The notes: generated by a model not told the origin, from the letters alone. A stretch of DNA of 64,000 nt from Bradyrhizobium sp. SZCCHNS1050 (GCF_032484785.1 NZ_JAUETR010000001.1:186001-250000); one strand, 5' to 3'. Positions 51,969 to 60,866 are shown, counted from the first letter of the stretch. Numbers and translations are program-made.

Positions 51969-52285
51969 CGCGCCGACTTCCGTCCGGACTTTGCGGTCTT
52001 GCGCACGGCGGATGTGCGCCTGCTCGCCGTCTTCGATGCGCCCTTCCCGGCCTTCGATTTCGCCGCCCGCTTGCGGCCGCTGGTCTTGGTCTTTGCCGCC
52101 TTCCTGGCCGCGACGCGCATATTGTCGACCAGGTTGGGATAGCGCCGCCCGGCCCGACGGGCGCGCGCCTTGGCCGCCGCCTTTTCGGCCGGGGTGAGAC
52201 CTTGCTGGCGCGCTTGCGCGGATTGGCCTTGCTCCAGGGAGCGCGTGGGGTTCGTGCCATGCGTTGCCAACGCATGATCCCCCAC
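51965..52285 (-). CDS. Small histone-H1-like basic protein
   Basis: Protein of up to 106 residues. After an N-terminal ordered-looking part (LTPAEKAAAKARARRAGRRYPNLVDNMRVAARKAAKTK), the C-terminus is a Lys/Arg/Ala/Ser repeat typical of histone H1-like nucleoid proteins. The start is uncertain: GTG 52285 is the longest choice, with no good ribosome site and no in-frame ATG until Met56. It may bind DNA non-specifically, and is a conceivable substrate for the SET protein nearby. Confidence 0.55.
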   Translation of the reverse strand: MGDHALATHGTNPTRSLEQGQSAQARQQGLTPAEKAAAKARARRAGRRYPNLVDNMRVAARKAAKTKTSGRKRAAKSKAGKGASKTASRRTSAVRKTAKSGRKSAR

Positions 52286-52305
52286 CCGGTTTCCGGTGCG
52301 TCGAA

Positions 52306-53022
52306 CTACGCGCCCGGCGGCAGCTTCGGCACGGTGGCCCGGAGCATCGCCTCCAGCAGCGATTCGGCCGTGGTGCCCGGTGGCGAACGGCGCAGAATGT
52401 CGGCAAGGCGGCCGTCGAGCAGCAGCATCGTGTAGCCATGCACCAGCGACCAGGCGCGGGCGATTGCCGCCGACTGATCGAGCGACAACTCCTCGTCGCC
52501 GACCGGGCCTTCGCTGCGCGCGGCGACCGATCCCGCGAGTCCGGCAAACGAGGCTTCCGCGGCCTCGTGCAGCGAAGGGCGCGAATAATCCAGACGCTCG
52601 GTGCGGAACATCAGTCCGTACATGCCGGGATTGGCCTGCGCGTAGGCGACATACGCGCGGGCCCGCGCCATCGCCCGCTCGATCGGCGTGCCGGGCTGCT
52701 CGCCGGCCGCTTTCATCGCCGCATTGAACCGCGTGAAGCCGATTGCCGCGAGCTCGCTGACCAGCCCGGTGAGATCGCCGAAATGATGCGTCGGCGCCGC
52801 ATGCGACACGCCGGCCTCACGCGCCACCGCGCGCAAAGTGAGTCCGGCCAGCCCGTCGCGCTCCAGCACGCGCTCGGCCGCTTCGAGCAGCGCATCGCGC
52901 AGCGCGCCGTGATGATAGGGCGCCGCCGGCTCGCCCGCGCTCACCGCGCGGCGCGACCGCGTCCGGGCCACCGCCATAGCCGTCCGGTGCCTGCTCAGTC
53001 TTGCCTGTTCGATCTTCGTCAT
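52306..53022 (-). CDS. TetR-family regulator of the carotenoid oxygenase cluster
   Basis: Repressor-type protein of 238 residues. The HTH is in DALLEAAERVLERDGLAGLTLRAVAREAGVSHAAPTHHFGDLTGLVSELA, and the C-terminal half is a TetR ligand domain (WHG-like pattern). A strong AAGGAGAGGC precedes ATG 53022. It is divergent from the carotenoid oxygenase gene, and four 21-nt palindromes flank its promoter region and that of the downstream gene (see 53041, 53095, 54616, 54667), so it likely represses the cluster and itself. The inducer is unknown. Confidence 0.92.
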   Translation of the reverse strand: MTKIEQARLSRHRTAMAVARTRSRRAVSAGEPAAPYHHGALRDALLEAAERVLERDGLAGLTLRAVAREAGVSHAAPTHHFGDLTGLVSELAAIGFTRFNAAMKAAGEQPGTPIERAMARARAYVAYAQANPGMYGLMFRTERLDYSRPSLHEAAEASFAGLAGSVAARSEGPVGDEELSLDQSAAIARAWSLVHGYTMLLLDGRLADILRRSPPGTTAESLLEAMLRATVPKLPPGA

Positions 53023-53040
53023 GCCTCTCCTTATACAAGC

Positions 53041-53061
53041 AATTTTGACAGCGTAAAGATT
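53041..53061. promoter_or_regulatory. TetR operator, site 1
   Basis: 21-nt imperfect palindrome AATTTTGACA G CGTAAAGATT, matching the consensus AATCTTTACA N TGTAAAGATT. It lies 19 bases upstream of the TetR start (minus strand) and four bases before the -35 of the oxygenase promoter. Confidence 0.7.
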
Positions 53062-53065
53062 AGCC

Positions 53066-53094
53066 TTGACCTGCAGGCGCTCGGCCGGTAGCCT
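53066..53094 (+). promoter_or_regulatory. Promoter of carotenoid oxygenase gene
   Basis: TTGACC (53066-53071), 17 bases, TAGCCT (53089-53094). It sits exactly between operator sites 1 and 2. The same design recurs at 54640. Confidence 0.6.
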
Positions 53095-53115
53095 TATCTT
53101 TACATCGTAAAGATA
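53095..53115. promoter_or_regulatory. TetR operator, site 2
   Basis: The most symmetric copy: TTATCTTTAC (53094-53103), ATC, GTAAAGATAA (53107-53116), perfect 10-bp arms. It begins right after the -10 and covers the transcription start, ideal for repression. It ends 28 bases before the oxygenase ATG. Confidence 0.8.
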
Positions 53116-53143
53116 AAGCCGGATCCAAGGGGAAGGAAGCGCC

Positions 53144-54586
53144 ATGAATGGACAGTCGATGAACGGACCGTTGCACGACACAGCCCGCCAGCGCCCCACA
53201 CCGCGCGACAACATCGCGCCGATCCCGTTCGAATGCGACGCACCGTTCCTGAAAGTCACCGGCGAACTGCCACGTGAGCTGAACGGCACGCTCTATCGCA
53301 ACGGCCCCAATCCGCAATTCGACTCGCCGGGTTCGCACTGGTTCGTCGGCGACGGCATGCTGCACGCGTTCCATCTGGAGAACGGCCGCGCGTCCTATCG
53401 CAACCGCTGGATCCGCACCCCGAAATTCGAGGCCGAGCGCCGCGCGGGGCGCGCGCTGTTCGGCGGCTTCGGCCGCAGGCTGCCGGACGCGCCAGCCGAG
53501 GTCACCGATGGCGGCGTTGCCAACACCAACATCATCGCCCATGCCGGCCGCCTGCTCGCGCTCGAAGAGGCGCATCTGCCGACCGAGATCGAGCCCGGCA
53601 CGCTCGCCACCCGCGGCTATCACGATTTCGGCGGCCGCCTGCGCGGCGCCTTCACCGCGCATCCGAAGACCGATCCGGTCACCGGCGAATTGCTGTTCTT
53701 CGGCTACAACGCCGCCGGTCCGCTGACGCCGGCGCTGTCCTACGGCACGGTCGATGCGGCCGGCAAACTGACGCGTCTCGATCGTTTCGAGGCGCCCTAT
53801 GCCAGCATGGTGCACGACTTCATCGTCACGGCCAACCACGTGCTGTTTCCAATCCTGCCGCTCACCGGCAGCATCGAGCGCGCAATGTCCGGCAAGCCGC
53901 CTTATGCCTGGGAGCCCGACAAGGGCGCCTATGTCGGTGTGATGAAGCGCAGCGGCGACATCAAGGACATCGTCTGGTTTCGCGGTGACGCCTGCTACGT
54001 CTTCCACATCATGAATGCCTGGGAGGACGGCAGCCGGATCATTGCCGACGTCATGCAGTTCGAGGAAGCGCCGCTGTTTCCGCATCCCGACGGACGTCCG
54101 ACCGATCCGGCCAAGTCGGTCGCGCGGCTGTGCCGCTGGAGCTTCGATCTCGCCGGCAACACCGACCGTTTCACGCAGAGCTATCTCGACGACCTCACCG
54201 GTGAATTCCCCCGCATCGACGACCGCCGCGCCGGGCTCAAGAGCGGCCATGGCTGGTACGCCTGCGCCAATCCGGACGGCCCGCTGTTCGGGGCGCTGTC
54301 CGGCCTTGCCCATGTCGACGGCGCCGGAACGCGCCAGGCGACGCATCTGCTGCCCGCCGGCGACACCCTGTCCGAGCCGGTATTCGTGCCGCGCAGCCCT
54401 GATGCCGCCGAGGGCGACGGCTGGCTGCTGACCGTGGTCTGGCGCGCCGGCTCCAACACCAGCGACCTCGCCGTCTTCAACGCCACTGACATCGGCGACG
54501 GTCCGGTGGCCCTGGTGCATCTCGGCCACCGCGTGCCCGATGGCTTCCATGGCAATTGGGTCGGCGCCGAAAATACAAACCATTGA
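53144..54586 (+). CDS. Carotenoid oxygenase family protein
   Basis: Non-haem iron dioxygenase of 480 residues that cleaves carotenoids, apocarotenoids or stilbenes at a double bond. All four iron-binding His are in place: His173 (TAHPKTD), His224 (MVHDFIVT), His288 (VFHIMNAWED) and His469 (DGFHGNW). Other hallmarks are ELNGTLYRNGPNPQFD and HWFVGDGMLHAFHLENGRASYRNRWIRT. Length is normal. It heads a TetR-controlled cluster with two membrane-protein genes. The substrate cannot be told from sequence; lignostilbene-type and retinal-forming enzymes share these motifs. Confidence 0.95.
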   Translation: MNGQSMNGPLHDTARQRPTPRDNIAPIPFECDAPFLKVTGELPRELNGTLYRNGPNPQFDSPGSHWFVGDGMLHAFHLENGRASYRNRWIRTPKFEAERRAGRALFGGFGRRLPDAPAEVTDGGVANTNIIAHAGRLLALEEAHLPTEIEPGTLATRGYHDFGGRLRGAFTAHPKTDPVTGELLFFGYNAAGPLTPALSYGTVDAAGKLTRLDRFEAPYASMVHDFIVTANHVLFPILPLTGSIERAMSGKPPYAWEPDKGAYVGVMKRSGDIKDIVWFRGDACYVFHIMNAWEDGSRIIADVMQFEEAPLFPHPDGRPTDPAKSVARLCRWSFDLAGNTDRFTQSYLDDLTGEFPRIDDRRAGLKSGHGWYACANPDGPLFGALSGLAHVDGAGTRQATHLLPAGDTLSEPVFVPRSPDAAEGDGWLLTVVWRAGSNTSDLAVFNATDIGDGPVALVHLGHRVPDGFHGNWVGAENTNH

Positions 54587-54615
54587 TAAAGCTGAGCTAA
54601 CCTGCGGTCTCACGA

Positions 54616-54636
54616 AATTTTGACACTGTCAAGATT
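54616..54636. promoter_or_regulatory. TetR operator, site 3
   Basis: 21-nt palindrome AATTTTGACA C TGTCAAGATT, with a perfect TTGACA C TGTCAA core (54620-54632). It is positioned three bases before the -35 of the next promoter, the same as site 1 before its promoter. Confidence 0.7.
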
Positions 54637-54639
54637 TGC

Positions 54640-54668
54640 TTGACCTGGCAACGTCCAGGCCCTAGTAA
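54640..54668 (+). promoter_or_regulatory. Promoter of the membrane protein pair
   Basis: TTGACC (54640-54645), 17 bases, TAGTAA (54663-54668), bracketed by operators 3 and 4. The -35 hexamer, the following CTG-type base context and the spacing are shared with the promoter at 53066. Confidence 0.6.
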
Positions 54669-54687
54669 TCTTGGCAGTGTAAAGATT
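54667..54687. promoter_or_regulatory. TetR operator, site 4
   Basis: 21-nt imperfect palindrome AATCTTGGCA G TGTAAAGATT. It overlaps the end of the -10 and the start site, as site 2 does. Confidence 0.65.
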
Positions 54688-54701
54688 GGCCTGCAAACCC
54701 C

Positions 54702-55286
54702 ATGACGATCTTCCTTATCCTCGCGCCCTACGGCGTCTACGCTGCGCTGATGACGGTGGTCTCGGCCACGCTCAGCCTGGCCGTGGCCACGGCGATGTGC
54801 CTGGTCGTTGTCGCGGTCGACGTCGTCAAGGGACGCTCGATCAAGATTCTCGGCCTGGGCTCGGCGATCGTGTTCGCAAGCGTAGCCGCCTACCTCGGCC
54901 TCATCGATCCGACCCTCAGCGCATCCGCGGTGCGTCTTGCGGTCGACTGCGGCATTTTCGCGCTGTCGCTCGGCTCGATGCTGCTGCGCGCGCCGTTCAC
55001 GCTGCAATATGCGCTCGAGGCCGTACCGCCGGAAACCGCGGCGATTCCGGGCTTCCTGCGCGCCAATTACGTCATCACCGGCGCCTGGACCGTGTCGGCG
55101 CTGCTGATGATCGTCGGCAACCTGATGACGCTCTACGTGCCGGGCCTGCCCTATTGGACCGGCCTCGCCATCGCCTTTGCCGCCCGCAATAGTGCACTTT
55201 ATTTCACGCGCTGGTATCCTGACTACCGCCGAACAAAGGACGTGGCAGCGCAGACTGCCGCCGCAATGTCCGGCCAAGATTCGTGA
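54702..55286 (+). CDS. Membrane protein of carotenoid oxygenase cluster
   Basis: Polytopic protein of 194 residues with about six hydrophobic helices. I see no catalytic motifs and no named family. It has its own promoter with two TetR operators, so it belongs to the same regulon as the carotenoid oxygenase. There is no clear ribosome site before ATG 54702. Confidence 0.75.
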   Translation: MTIFLILAPYGVYAALMTVVSATLSLAVATAMCLVVVAVDVVKGRSIKILGLGSAIVFASVAAYLGLIDPTLSASAVRLAVDCGIFALSLGSMLLRAPFTLQYALEAVPPETAAIPGFLRANYVITGAWTVSALLMIVGNLMTLYVPGLPYWTGLAIAFAARNSALYFTRWYPDYRRTKDVAAQTAAAMSGQDS

Positions 55287-55311
55287 CCGGGGTCTGCTGC
55301 AGGAGACGTGC

Positions 55312-55863
55312 GTGAAAATCGTGTTTGCCAAGCTGATTGCCGACTTCCTGTCGGCCGCGGTGTTCTTCATCCTGTACATCGCAACCGATGATGTCGTGCT
55401 GGCCACCGCCGCCGCGGTCGCCGTCGCCGTGGTGCAGGTGGTCTGGGCGCGCATCAGGGGCGTGAACCTCAGCTTCATGGCCTATGCCAGCGTCGGCCTC
55501 GTCATCGTGCTCGGCGGCGTGACGCTGCTGACCAATGACCCGCGCTTCATGTTCGCCAAGCCCGCGATCGGCCATTTCGCCATCGGGCTGATCATGCTCA
55601 AGCGCGGCTGGATGCTGCGCTACGTGCCGCCGATCGTGTCGGAGACCATCCCGGAATACGTCACCATCGCCGGCTATGCCTGGGCGGCGCTGATGTTCGC
55701 GCTCGGTCTCGGCACGATCGCGGTCGCCATGACCGGCGACATCAAGCTGTGGGTGCTCTACATCACCGTGGTCGCGGGCGGCGCCAAGGTCGCGGCCTTC
55801 GCGCTGCAGTTCATGGCCTTCCGCTTCGTGGTCGCCAACCGCCTCAGGGCAGCGCGAGCCTGA
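55312..55863 (+). CDS. YciB/IspZ-like inner-membrane protein
   Basis: Membrane protein of 183 residues, five to six helices, with the segment DPRFMFAKPAIGHFAIGLIMLKRGWMLRYVPP, resembling the intracellular septation protein A (IspZ/YciB) family, which affects envelope and cell division in enterobacteria. Start GTG 55312 is set by AGGAG seven bases upstream. It follows the gene at 54702 by 25 bases, in the same regulon. The relation to carotenoid cleavage is unclear. Confidence 0.8.
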   Translation: MKIVFAKLIADFLSAAVFFILYIATDDVVLATAAAVAVAVVQVVWARIRGVNLSFMAYASVGLVIVLGGVTLLTNDPRFMFAKPAIGHFAIGLIMLKRGWMLRYVPPIVSETIPEYVTIAGYAWAALMFALGLGTIAVAMTGDIKLWVLYITVVAGGAKVAAFALQFMAFRFVVANRLRAARA

Positions 55864-55983
55864 TCGCTGCATCCGATCGCCGCAATGGGCTTACGCGCAA
55901 AGATGCGCTATAGGGGCGGCCGAACGCATCCTCGAGGTCGTTGCCTCGAGGTCCGCAAAATCGCAATGCCAGGAGAACGATCG

Positions 55984-56280
55984 ATGGCTGTGGACGGCAA
56001 CTGGAATCTGACCTTGAACACGCCCATGGGCGAGCGCAGCGCGACCCTGAGCCTGAAGAGCTCGGGCGCGACGCTGACGGGGACCCAGGCCGCGGAAGGC
56101 GATTCCGCCGAGATCTTCGACGGCACCGTCAACGGCGACGACGTCGCCTGGAAGGTCTCGATCACCAGCCCGATGCCGCTGACGCTGGATTTCAAGGGCA
56201 AGGTCGCCGGCGACACCATCTCCGGCGAGATGGGCATCGGCTTCATGGGCAGCTTCCCGTTCACCGGCGCGCGGGGCTGA
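55984..56280 (+). CDS. Conserved small hypothetical protein
   Basis: Beta-rich protein of 98 residues, MAVDGNWNLTLNTPMGERSATLSLKSSGATLTGTQ...GTVNGDDVAWKVSITSPMPLTLDFKGKVAGDTISGEMGIGFMGSFPFTG. The repeated strand-turn pattern suggests a small beta-barrel, possibly ligand binding; the same short protein is found in many proteobacteria. ATG 55984 follows AGGAGA. Possibly the last gene of the cluster. Confidence 0.8.
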   Translation: MAVDGNWNLTLNTPMGERSATLSLKSSGATLTGTQAAEGDSAEIFDGTVNGDDVAWKVSITSPMPLTLDFKGKVAGDTISGEMGIGFMGSFPFTGARG

Positions 56281-56327
56281 GCGCTATTCTTTTGCGTGGG
56301 CGCGTCGCATCGACACTCTCCGCTGTC

Positions 56328-56347
56328 GTCCCCGCGAAAGCGGGGAC
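56328..56347. repeat. REP-like hairpin
   Basis: GTCCCCGC (56328-56335), GAAA, GCGGGGAC (56340-56347), a perfect stem of the dispersed type GTCCCCGCGAAAGCGGGGAC seen in many alphaproteobacteria. A related half-palindrome context continues (CATGGGTCCCGG..., GCCCGGGACGAC) to about 56475. Confidence 0.7.
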
Positions 56348-56510
56348 CCATACCCGTAGGGAGTGGTTCGAGGCACGCTGGCAATTGGCTTTTCGCCCGT
56401 CACGACAGTCGCGGCGCATGGGTCCCGGGTCGGCGCCACGATCGCGCTGTTGCGCGCTCATGGCTTGCCCGGGACGACACCGATTTTCAATCGCAGCAGT
56501 CCCGCTTCAC

Positions 56511-57006
56511 ATCTCAAACAGCCCGGACAAGCGGACGCAGCCCCGCGGCTGATAACGCCCGAGGGATGGCATCGGCATGTCCCTCTCCAAATGCAGAGGG
56601 CGCAGGGAAGGCCAGGCGTCGGCTGACGCCTGCGGCCCGCCTGCGAAAGAAATGCAGGCGGCAGGTACCACAGGTGCAGCCGGAAACGCCCGGCCTTCCC
56701 TGCGCAATGGCTTCACGCTTATACGCAGTCTCCCTGGTGCGCCGGCTTGTTGGCCACCATGATCCGCGCGATGCGCTCAGCACCGCACGAACGTGACACC
56801 AGCTTCGGGGTGTCAGGACGCTGCGACTTCGCGTCCGCGCCAAGCCGTTCGTCCGCGTATCCGAAGACACGCTGCGGCTCCATCGCGGCCATCGCCTCCC
56901 CGCCTCGCGTGTCGTGACGATCGCGCGCAACGCCCCTCCGCAGTGAGGCGGGATGGCGAGATAAAATCACGATTTCGGAAAAATCACAAGTGATTTATTT
57001 TTTTTA
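56511..57006 (-). repeat. Dispersed repeat, copy B (about 490 bp, inverted)
   Basis: The second copy of the repeat at 24022-24505, on the other strand. It has the same blocks in the same order. The outer end carries the A/T-rich AGTGATTTATTTTT, the counterpart of AAAAATAAATCACT in copy A. Within the 56281-57302 gene-free stretch nothing else convincing was seen. Confidence 0.8.
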
Positions 57007-57302
57007 GAACCTTCCCCCTGGAAATCGGATCGAACATTGGCCTATGGCCCGTCAGGGAAGCCGCGCCCCCCTCATTGAGGTCCGACCAGCGGAACGGTGC
57101 GCACTTGTTTGTATTTCGACCCCTGGCAGGCATCGAAGCCATCAACCGTGAGGCGGGGACTTCCTATATCCATCGCTACGGCTGCCGCAATGGCTCAAGC
57201 GGTCATCGTTGCGGGCGCGATCGGAATCTGATTGGATCACCTAACTCACATTCGAGCTAGGAATTGGGTAATCATAGTCCAACCTGCTTAATTGGAACTA
57301 CA

Positions 57303-58028
57303 ATGAGATATCTCTTACTTCTTTCGGTACTACTTTCCGGTACCGCCGCGGCAGAGGCCGCTCCGCAATCGAGTTGCGCAGCCAAGTTTATCGGTGACTG
57401 GCGACACTCAGGCAGTGGCAACAGAGGTACGCTACTCCCTGACGGCAGAGCATTGTGCAGCGAACACCCGGCTTGTGTCCAGGGTACGTGGACCTGCTCG
57501 GGAAACGTATTGACCTATACGAATAGCGCGGGGACATGGAACTACACGCTCGAGCCGGACGGAAAGTCCATGTCCACGAATGGCGGGGCCGCTACCGCTG
57601 TCCGCATCGGAGCGGTACCGGCAAACGCTCGTTCCCGGGATATTGGCTCTGCAGCGAAGAATGTGACCGCTGACATTCTCGGCGTGGATAGAACGCAGCC
57701 GAATCCGGCAGCAACTCCCATTACCAAGCCCGTTGCCGAGCCACCATCAAGCGTAGTTCGACCGCCGCGGACCGTCAGTTCGGCCCCACAATCAGATCCA
57801 AGCCAGTGCGTGGTAGAGAAGGCGTGGCCGAAAGCTCCTGGGGTCAACTGGTACAGCCTGAAGAACAGCTGCAAGCGGCGGGTGACGTTGGATTATGACG
57901 ACTGCGACCTGAATCTCAGCACGAACATGGTTCAGTGCTCAACAAAGACGCTCCCTCTTGCACCACGCAGCGAATTCGGCCCGGTGCCCAACCACAAGCA
58001 CCCGCTCAACGCACGCGATTTCCGCTAG
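57303..58028 (+). CDS. Hypothetical exported protein, lower-GC gene
   Basis: Protein of 241 residues with a signal peptide (MRYLLLLSVLLSGTAAAEAA). The first half has a Cys-containing beta-rich segment (CAAKFIGDWRHSGSGNRGTLLPDGRALCSEHPACVQGTWTCSGNVLTYTNSAGTWNYTLEPDG) resembling lipocalin-like small domains; the second half has further Cys pairs. No named family. Codon use is less GC-biased than in the neighbours, and it lies beside the dispersed repeat, so recent acquisition is plausible. Confidence 0.7.
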   Translation: MRYLLLLSVLLSGTAAAEAAPQSSCAAKFIGDWRHSGSGNRGTLLPDGRALCSEHPACVQGTWTCSGNVLTYTNSAGTWNYTLEPDGKSMSTNGGAATAVRIGAVPANARSRDIGSAAKNVTADILGVDRTQPNPAATPITKPVAEPPSSVVRPPRTVSSAPQSDPSQCVVEKAWPKAPGVNWYSLKNSCKRRVTLDYDDCDLNLSTNMVQCSTKTLPLAPRSEFGPVPNHKHPLNARDFR

Positions 58029-58158
58029 CAGCATCTCGAAACTCGACGGCCTAGCCCTATGCAGGGATAAGCGGAAACCCGTCCGTTGATCGCTTACCCC
58101 ATGTACGCCAGCCCTCCGCGCTGAAGCAGATGTGGGAAAAACTTGGCCGGGCCGCCCC

Positions 58159-58839
58159 TCAAAACCAGACCTGCATCGGCACGCCATGCGCGTCGCGCGG
58201 CGCAGCTTCTTCCGGTACGCAGCCCGCGCAGTCGCGAGCGGCCAGCGCGACCGCGCAGGCGTCGAGGACGTCGTCGGGCTTGGCACCGGTACCGATGCGG
58301 GCGCGGGTCATCCAGTCGTCGATGGCGGCGAAGCCTGCAGAAACTAACAAGTCGCGCCGCAGCCTGGCGCCATGTTCCGTCTTCTTCGACGGCAACGGCG
58401 CGCCGTGGAGGCGCAGGAACACCAGTTCGGGATGGGCCTCGCGGATGTCGCGGTCGCGATGCGCACGGACGAAGGCGTCGACCTCCATGATCTTGCGGCC
58501 GAGATGCCAGAGCTGACGCGAGGCGCGCGTCTGCCCGCGCCGCGACGCCTCGATGTTCGCCTCGTCTGGATCGGTGTAGTCCTGCCACAGCCAGCGTCGC
58601 GCGCCGGTGAAGACGCGGGAGCGATGCGGCGCGAGCTTGTCGCGCGCGAGCCGGTCACAGGTGCGCTCGCCGTCGTCGGTCATGCCGATCGGGATGTCGA
58701 TCGCGGCGCGGGTAAAAGGAGCCGATAGTGCCGTCGAAACGTCGGCGGGAAAGGCGATGTCGCGCCGGTCGCCTGCAATCGACACCGCGACCCAGCCGCG
58801 GGAGAAGCCGTCGAGACCGATGATGCGGTTGGCGGGCAT
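58159..58839 (-). CDS. DUF429 family protein
   Basis: Soluble protein of 226 residues. RIIGLDGFSRGWVAVSI, AAIDIPIGM and EAHPELVFLRLHG match DUF429, predicted to have an RNase H-like fold with acidic active-site residues (Asp10, the Asp in AIDIP, Glu in EAHPE, Asp in DVLDACA). It is predicted to act on nucleic acid but no function is proven. Single gene, minus strand. Confidence 0.85.
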   Translation of the reverse strand: MPANRIIGLDGFSRGWVAVSIAGDRRDIAFPADVSTALSAPFTRAAIDIPIGMTDDGERTCDRLARDKLAPHRSRVFTGARRWLWQDYTDPDEANIEASRRGQTRASRQLWHLGRKIMEVDAFVRAHRDRDIREAHPELVFLRLHGAPLPSKKTEHGARLRRDLLVSAGFAAIDDWMTRARIGTGAKPDDVLDACAVALAARDCAGCVPEEAAPRDAHGVPMQVWF

Positions 58840-58945
58840 TACATCCGACTACCAGTTGCTTCGTTCAGCATCGTGCTCCTCTTGCCACGAACGCACGCTG
58901 AGCCCCACGGTAGTCGGAGCCGAGCTGGCCCCACAACAGCAGTGA

Positions 58946-58974
58946 GCTCCCCTCCCCGCAAGGGGGAGGGGAGC
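58946..58974. repeat. Perfect 12-bp hairpin, REP-like
   Basis: GCTCCCCTCCCC (58946-58957) pairs with GGGGAGGGGAGC (58963-58974). A related CTCCCCGTGAAGAACGGGGAG version occurs at about 63158-63180. Dispersed palindromes of this type are common in Bradyrhizobium-like genomes. Confidence 0.65.
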
Positions 58975-59044
58975 GCACCGTCGGCGTGCGAATTCGGTTG
59001 CCACGCTACGCGCTCAGGCGAGATGGGCCTCCCCCATACGCCAA

Positions 59045-59066
59045 CGGCCGGGATCGCTCCCGGCCG
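59045..59066 (-). terminator. Hairpin downstream of fumarase
   Basis: CGGCCGGGA (59045-59053) and TCCCGGCCG (59058-59066) form a perfect 9-bp stem, 29 bases past the fumarase stop. There is no strong U-tract. Confidence 0.5.
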
Positions 59067-59094
59067 CCGCAACAAACATCACGCCCGGCTCACC

Positions 59095-60750
59095 TCAGCC
59101 GAGGTTCAGCTCCTTGAAGAAGTCGTTGCCCTTGTCGTCGATGATGATGAAGGCCGGGAAGTCCACTACCTCGATGCGCCAGATGGCTTCCATGCCGAGC
59201 TCGGGATATTCGACGACCTCGACCTTCTTGATGCAGTGCTCGGCGAGGTTGGCCGCGGCGCCGCCGATCGAGCCGAGATAGAAGCCGCCGTGCTTCTTGC
59301 AAGCCTCGCGCACCGCCGGCGCGCGGTTGCCCTTGGCGACCATCACCATCGAGCCGCCGGCCGCCTGGAACTGGTCGACGAAGGAATCCATGCGGCCCGC
59401 GGTGGTCGGGCCGAACGCGCCGGAGGCGTAGCCTTCGGGGGTCTTGGCGGGGCCGGCGTAGTACACCGGATGGTTCTTGAAGTAGTCCGGCAGGGGCTCG
59501 CCGCGATCGAGGCGCTCGCGCAGCTTGGCATGCGCCGCGTCGCGCGCGACGATCATGGTGCCGGTCAGCGATAGCCTGGTCTTGATCGGATTCTTCGACA
59601 GAGTGGCGAGGATGTCCTTCATCGGCTGGTTCAAGTCGATCTTCACGACCTCGCCGCCAAGCGCCTGCTCGACCTCCGGCAGATACTGCGCCGGATGATG
59701 CTCGAGCTCCTCGAGATAGACGCCGTCCCTGGTGATCTTGCCGAGCACCTGGCGGTCGGCCGAGCACGACACGCCGAGGCCGATCGGCAACGACGCGCCG
59801 TGGCGCGGCATGCGGATGACGCGGACGTCATGGCAGAAATACTTGCCGCCGAACTGCGCGCCGACGCCGAGCGACTGCGTCATCTTGTGGATTTCCTGCT
59901 CCATCTCCACGTCGCGGAAGGCATTGCCATCCGGGGAGCCCTGGGTCGGCAGCGCGTCGAGATAACGCGCAGACGCCAGCTTCACCGTCTTCATGCACAG
60001 CTCGGCCGAGGTGCCGCCGATCACGATGGCGAGGTGATAAGGCGGGCACGCCGCGGTGCCCAGCGTCAGGATCTTCTCCTTCAGGAACGCCAGCAGCCGG
60101 TCCTTGGTGAGCACCGAGGGCGTCGCCTGGAACAGAAAACTCTTGTTGGCCGAGCCGCCGCCCTTGGCCATGAACATGAACTTGTAGGCGTCCTCGCCCT
60201 CGGCATAGATCTCGGTCTGCGCCGGCATGTTGTTGGCGGTGTTCTTCTCCTCGTACATCGACAGCGGAGCGACTTGTGAGTAGCGCAGGTTCCGGCGCAA
60301 GTAGGCGTCGCGCGCGCCTTGCGACAGCGCCGCCTCGTCGTCGCCATCGGTGATGACGTTGCAGCCCTTCTTGCCCATGATGATCGCGGTGCCGGTATCC
60401 TGGCACATCGGCAGCACGCCGCCGGCGGAGATGTTGGCGTTCTTCAGGAAGTCGAGCGCGACGAACTTGTCGTTCGGGCTGGCCTCCGGATCCTCCAGGA
60501 TGCTGCGCAGCTGCTTCAGATGGCCGGGACGCAGAAAGTGGTTGATCTCGCCGAACGCGGCTTCCGACAAGGTCCGCAGCGCCTCCCGCGACACCACCAG
60601 CATGTCGCGGCCCAAGACCTTCTCGACCCGCACGCCGTCGGTGGTGATCTTCCTGTAGGGCGTGGTGTCCGGCCCGAGCGGAAACAGCGGCGTGTGCTTG
60701 TAGGGCGGGACGGGCTTGGACTGGTCGGGAAAGGCGGTGGGCGCGTTCAT
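59095..60750 (-). CDS. Class I fumarate hydratase (iron-sulfur)
   Basis: TCA-cycle enzyme of 551 residues converting fumarate and malate. The [4Fe-4S] ligands are visible: Cys116 (LPMCQDTGT), Cys235 (GTAACPPYH) and Cys329 (GVSCSADR). The C-terminal beta domain ([29 protein letters not shown]) completes the one-chain form. ATG 60750 gives the family N-terminus. It is oxygen-sensitive in other bacteria, in contrast to class II. Confidence 0.97.
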   Translation of the reverse strand: MNAPTAFPDQSKPVPPYKHTPLFPLGPDTTPYRKITTDGVRVEKVLGRDMLVVSREALRTLSEAAFGEINHFLRPGHLKQLRSILEDPEASPNDKFVALDFLKNANISAGGVLPMCQDTGTAIIMGKKGCNVITDGDDEAALSQGARDAYLRRNLRYSQVAPLSMYEEKNTANNMPAQTEIYAEGEDAYKFMFMAKGGGSANKSFLFQATPSVLTKDRLLAFLKEKILTLGTAACPPYHLAIVIGGTSAELCMKTVKLASARYLDALPTQGSPDGNAFRDVEMEQEIHKMTQSLGVGAQFGGKYFCHDVRVIRMPRHGASLPIGLGVSCSADRQVLGKITRDGVYLEELEHHPAQYLPEVEQALGGEVVKIDLNQPMKDILATLSKNPIKTRLSLTGTMIVARDAAHAKLRERLDRGEPLPDYFKNHPVYYAGPAKTPEGYASGAFGPTTAGRMDSFVDQFQAAGGSMVMVAKGNRAPAVREACKKHGGFYLGSIGGAAANLAEHCIKKVEVVEYPELGMEAIWRIEVVDFPAFIIIDDKGNDFFKELNLG

Positions 60751-60866
60751 GGCGAGCTCGTGGGGTTCTAGAAATGGCCGCCCAAAGCGGTCTTGACAGG
60801 TCTGATACGCTACCCGTCTGAAGCCTTGCAAGACATGTCTCGGTGCATCCGTCGAGGAGGAGGACC

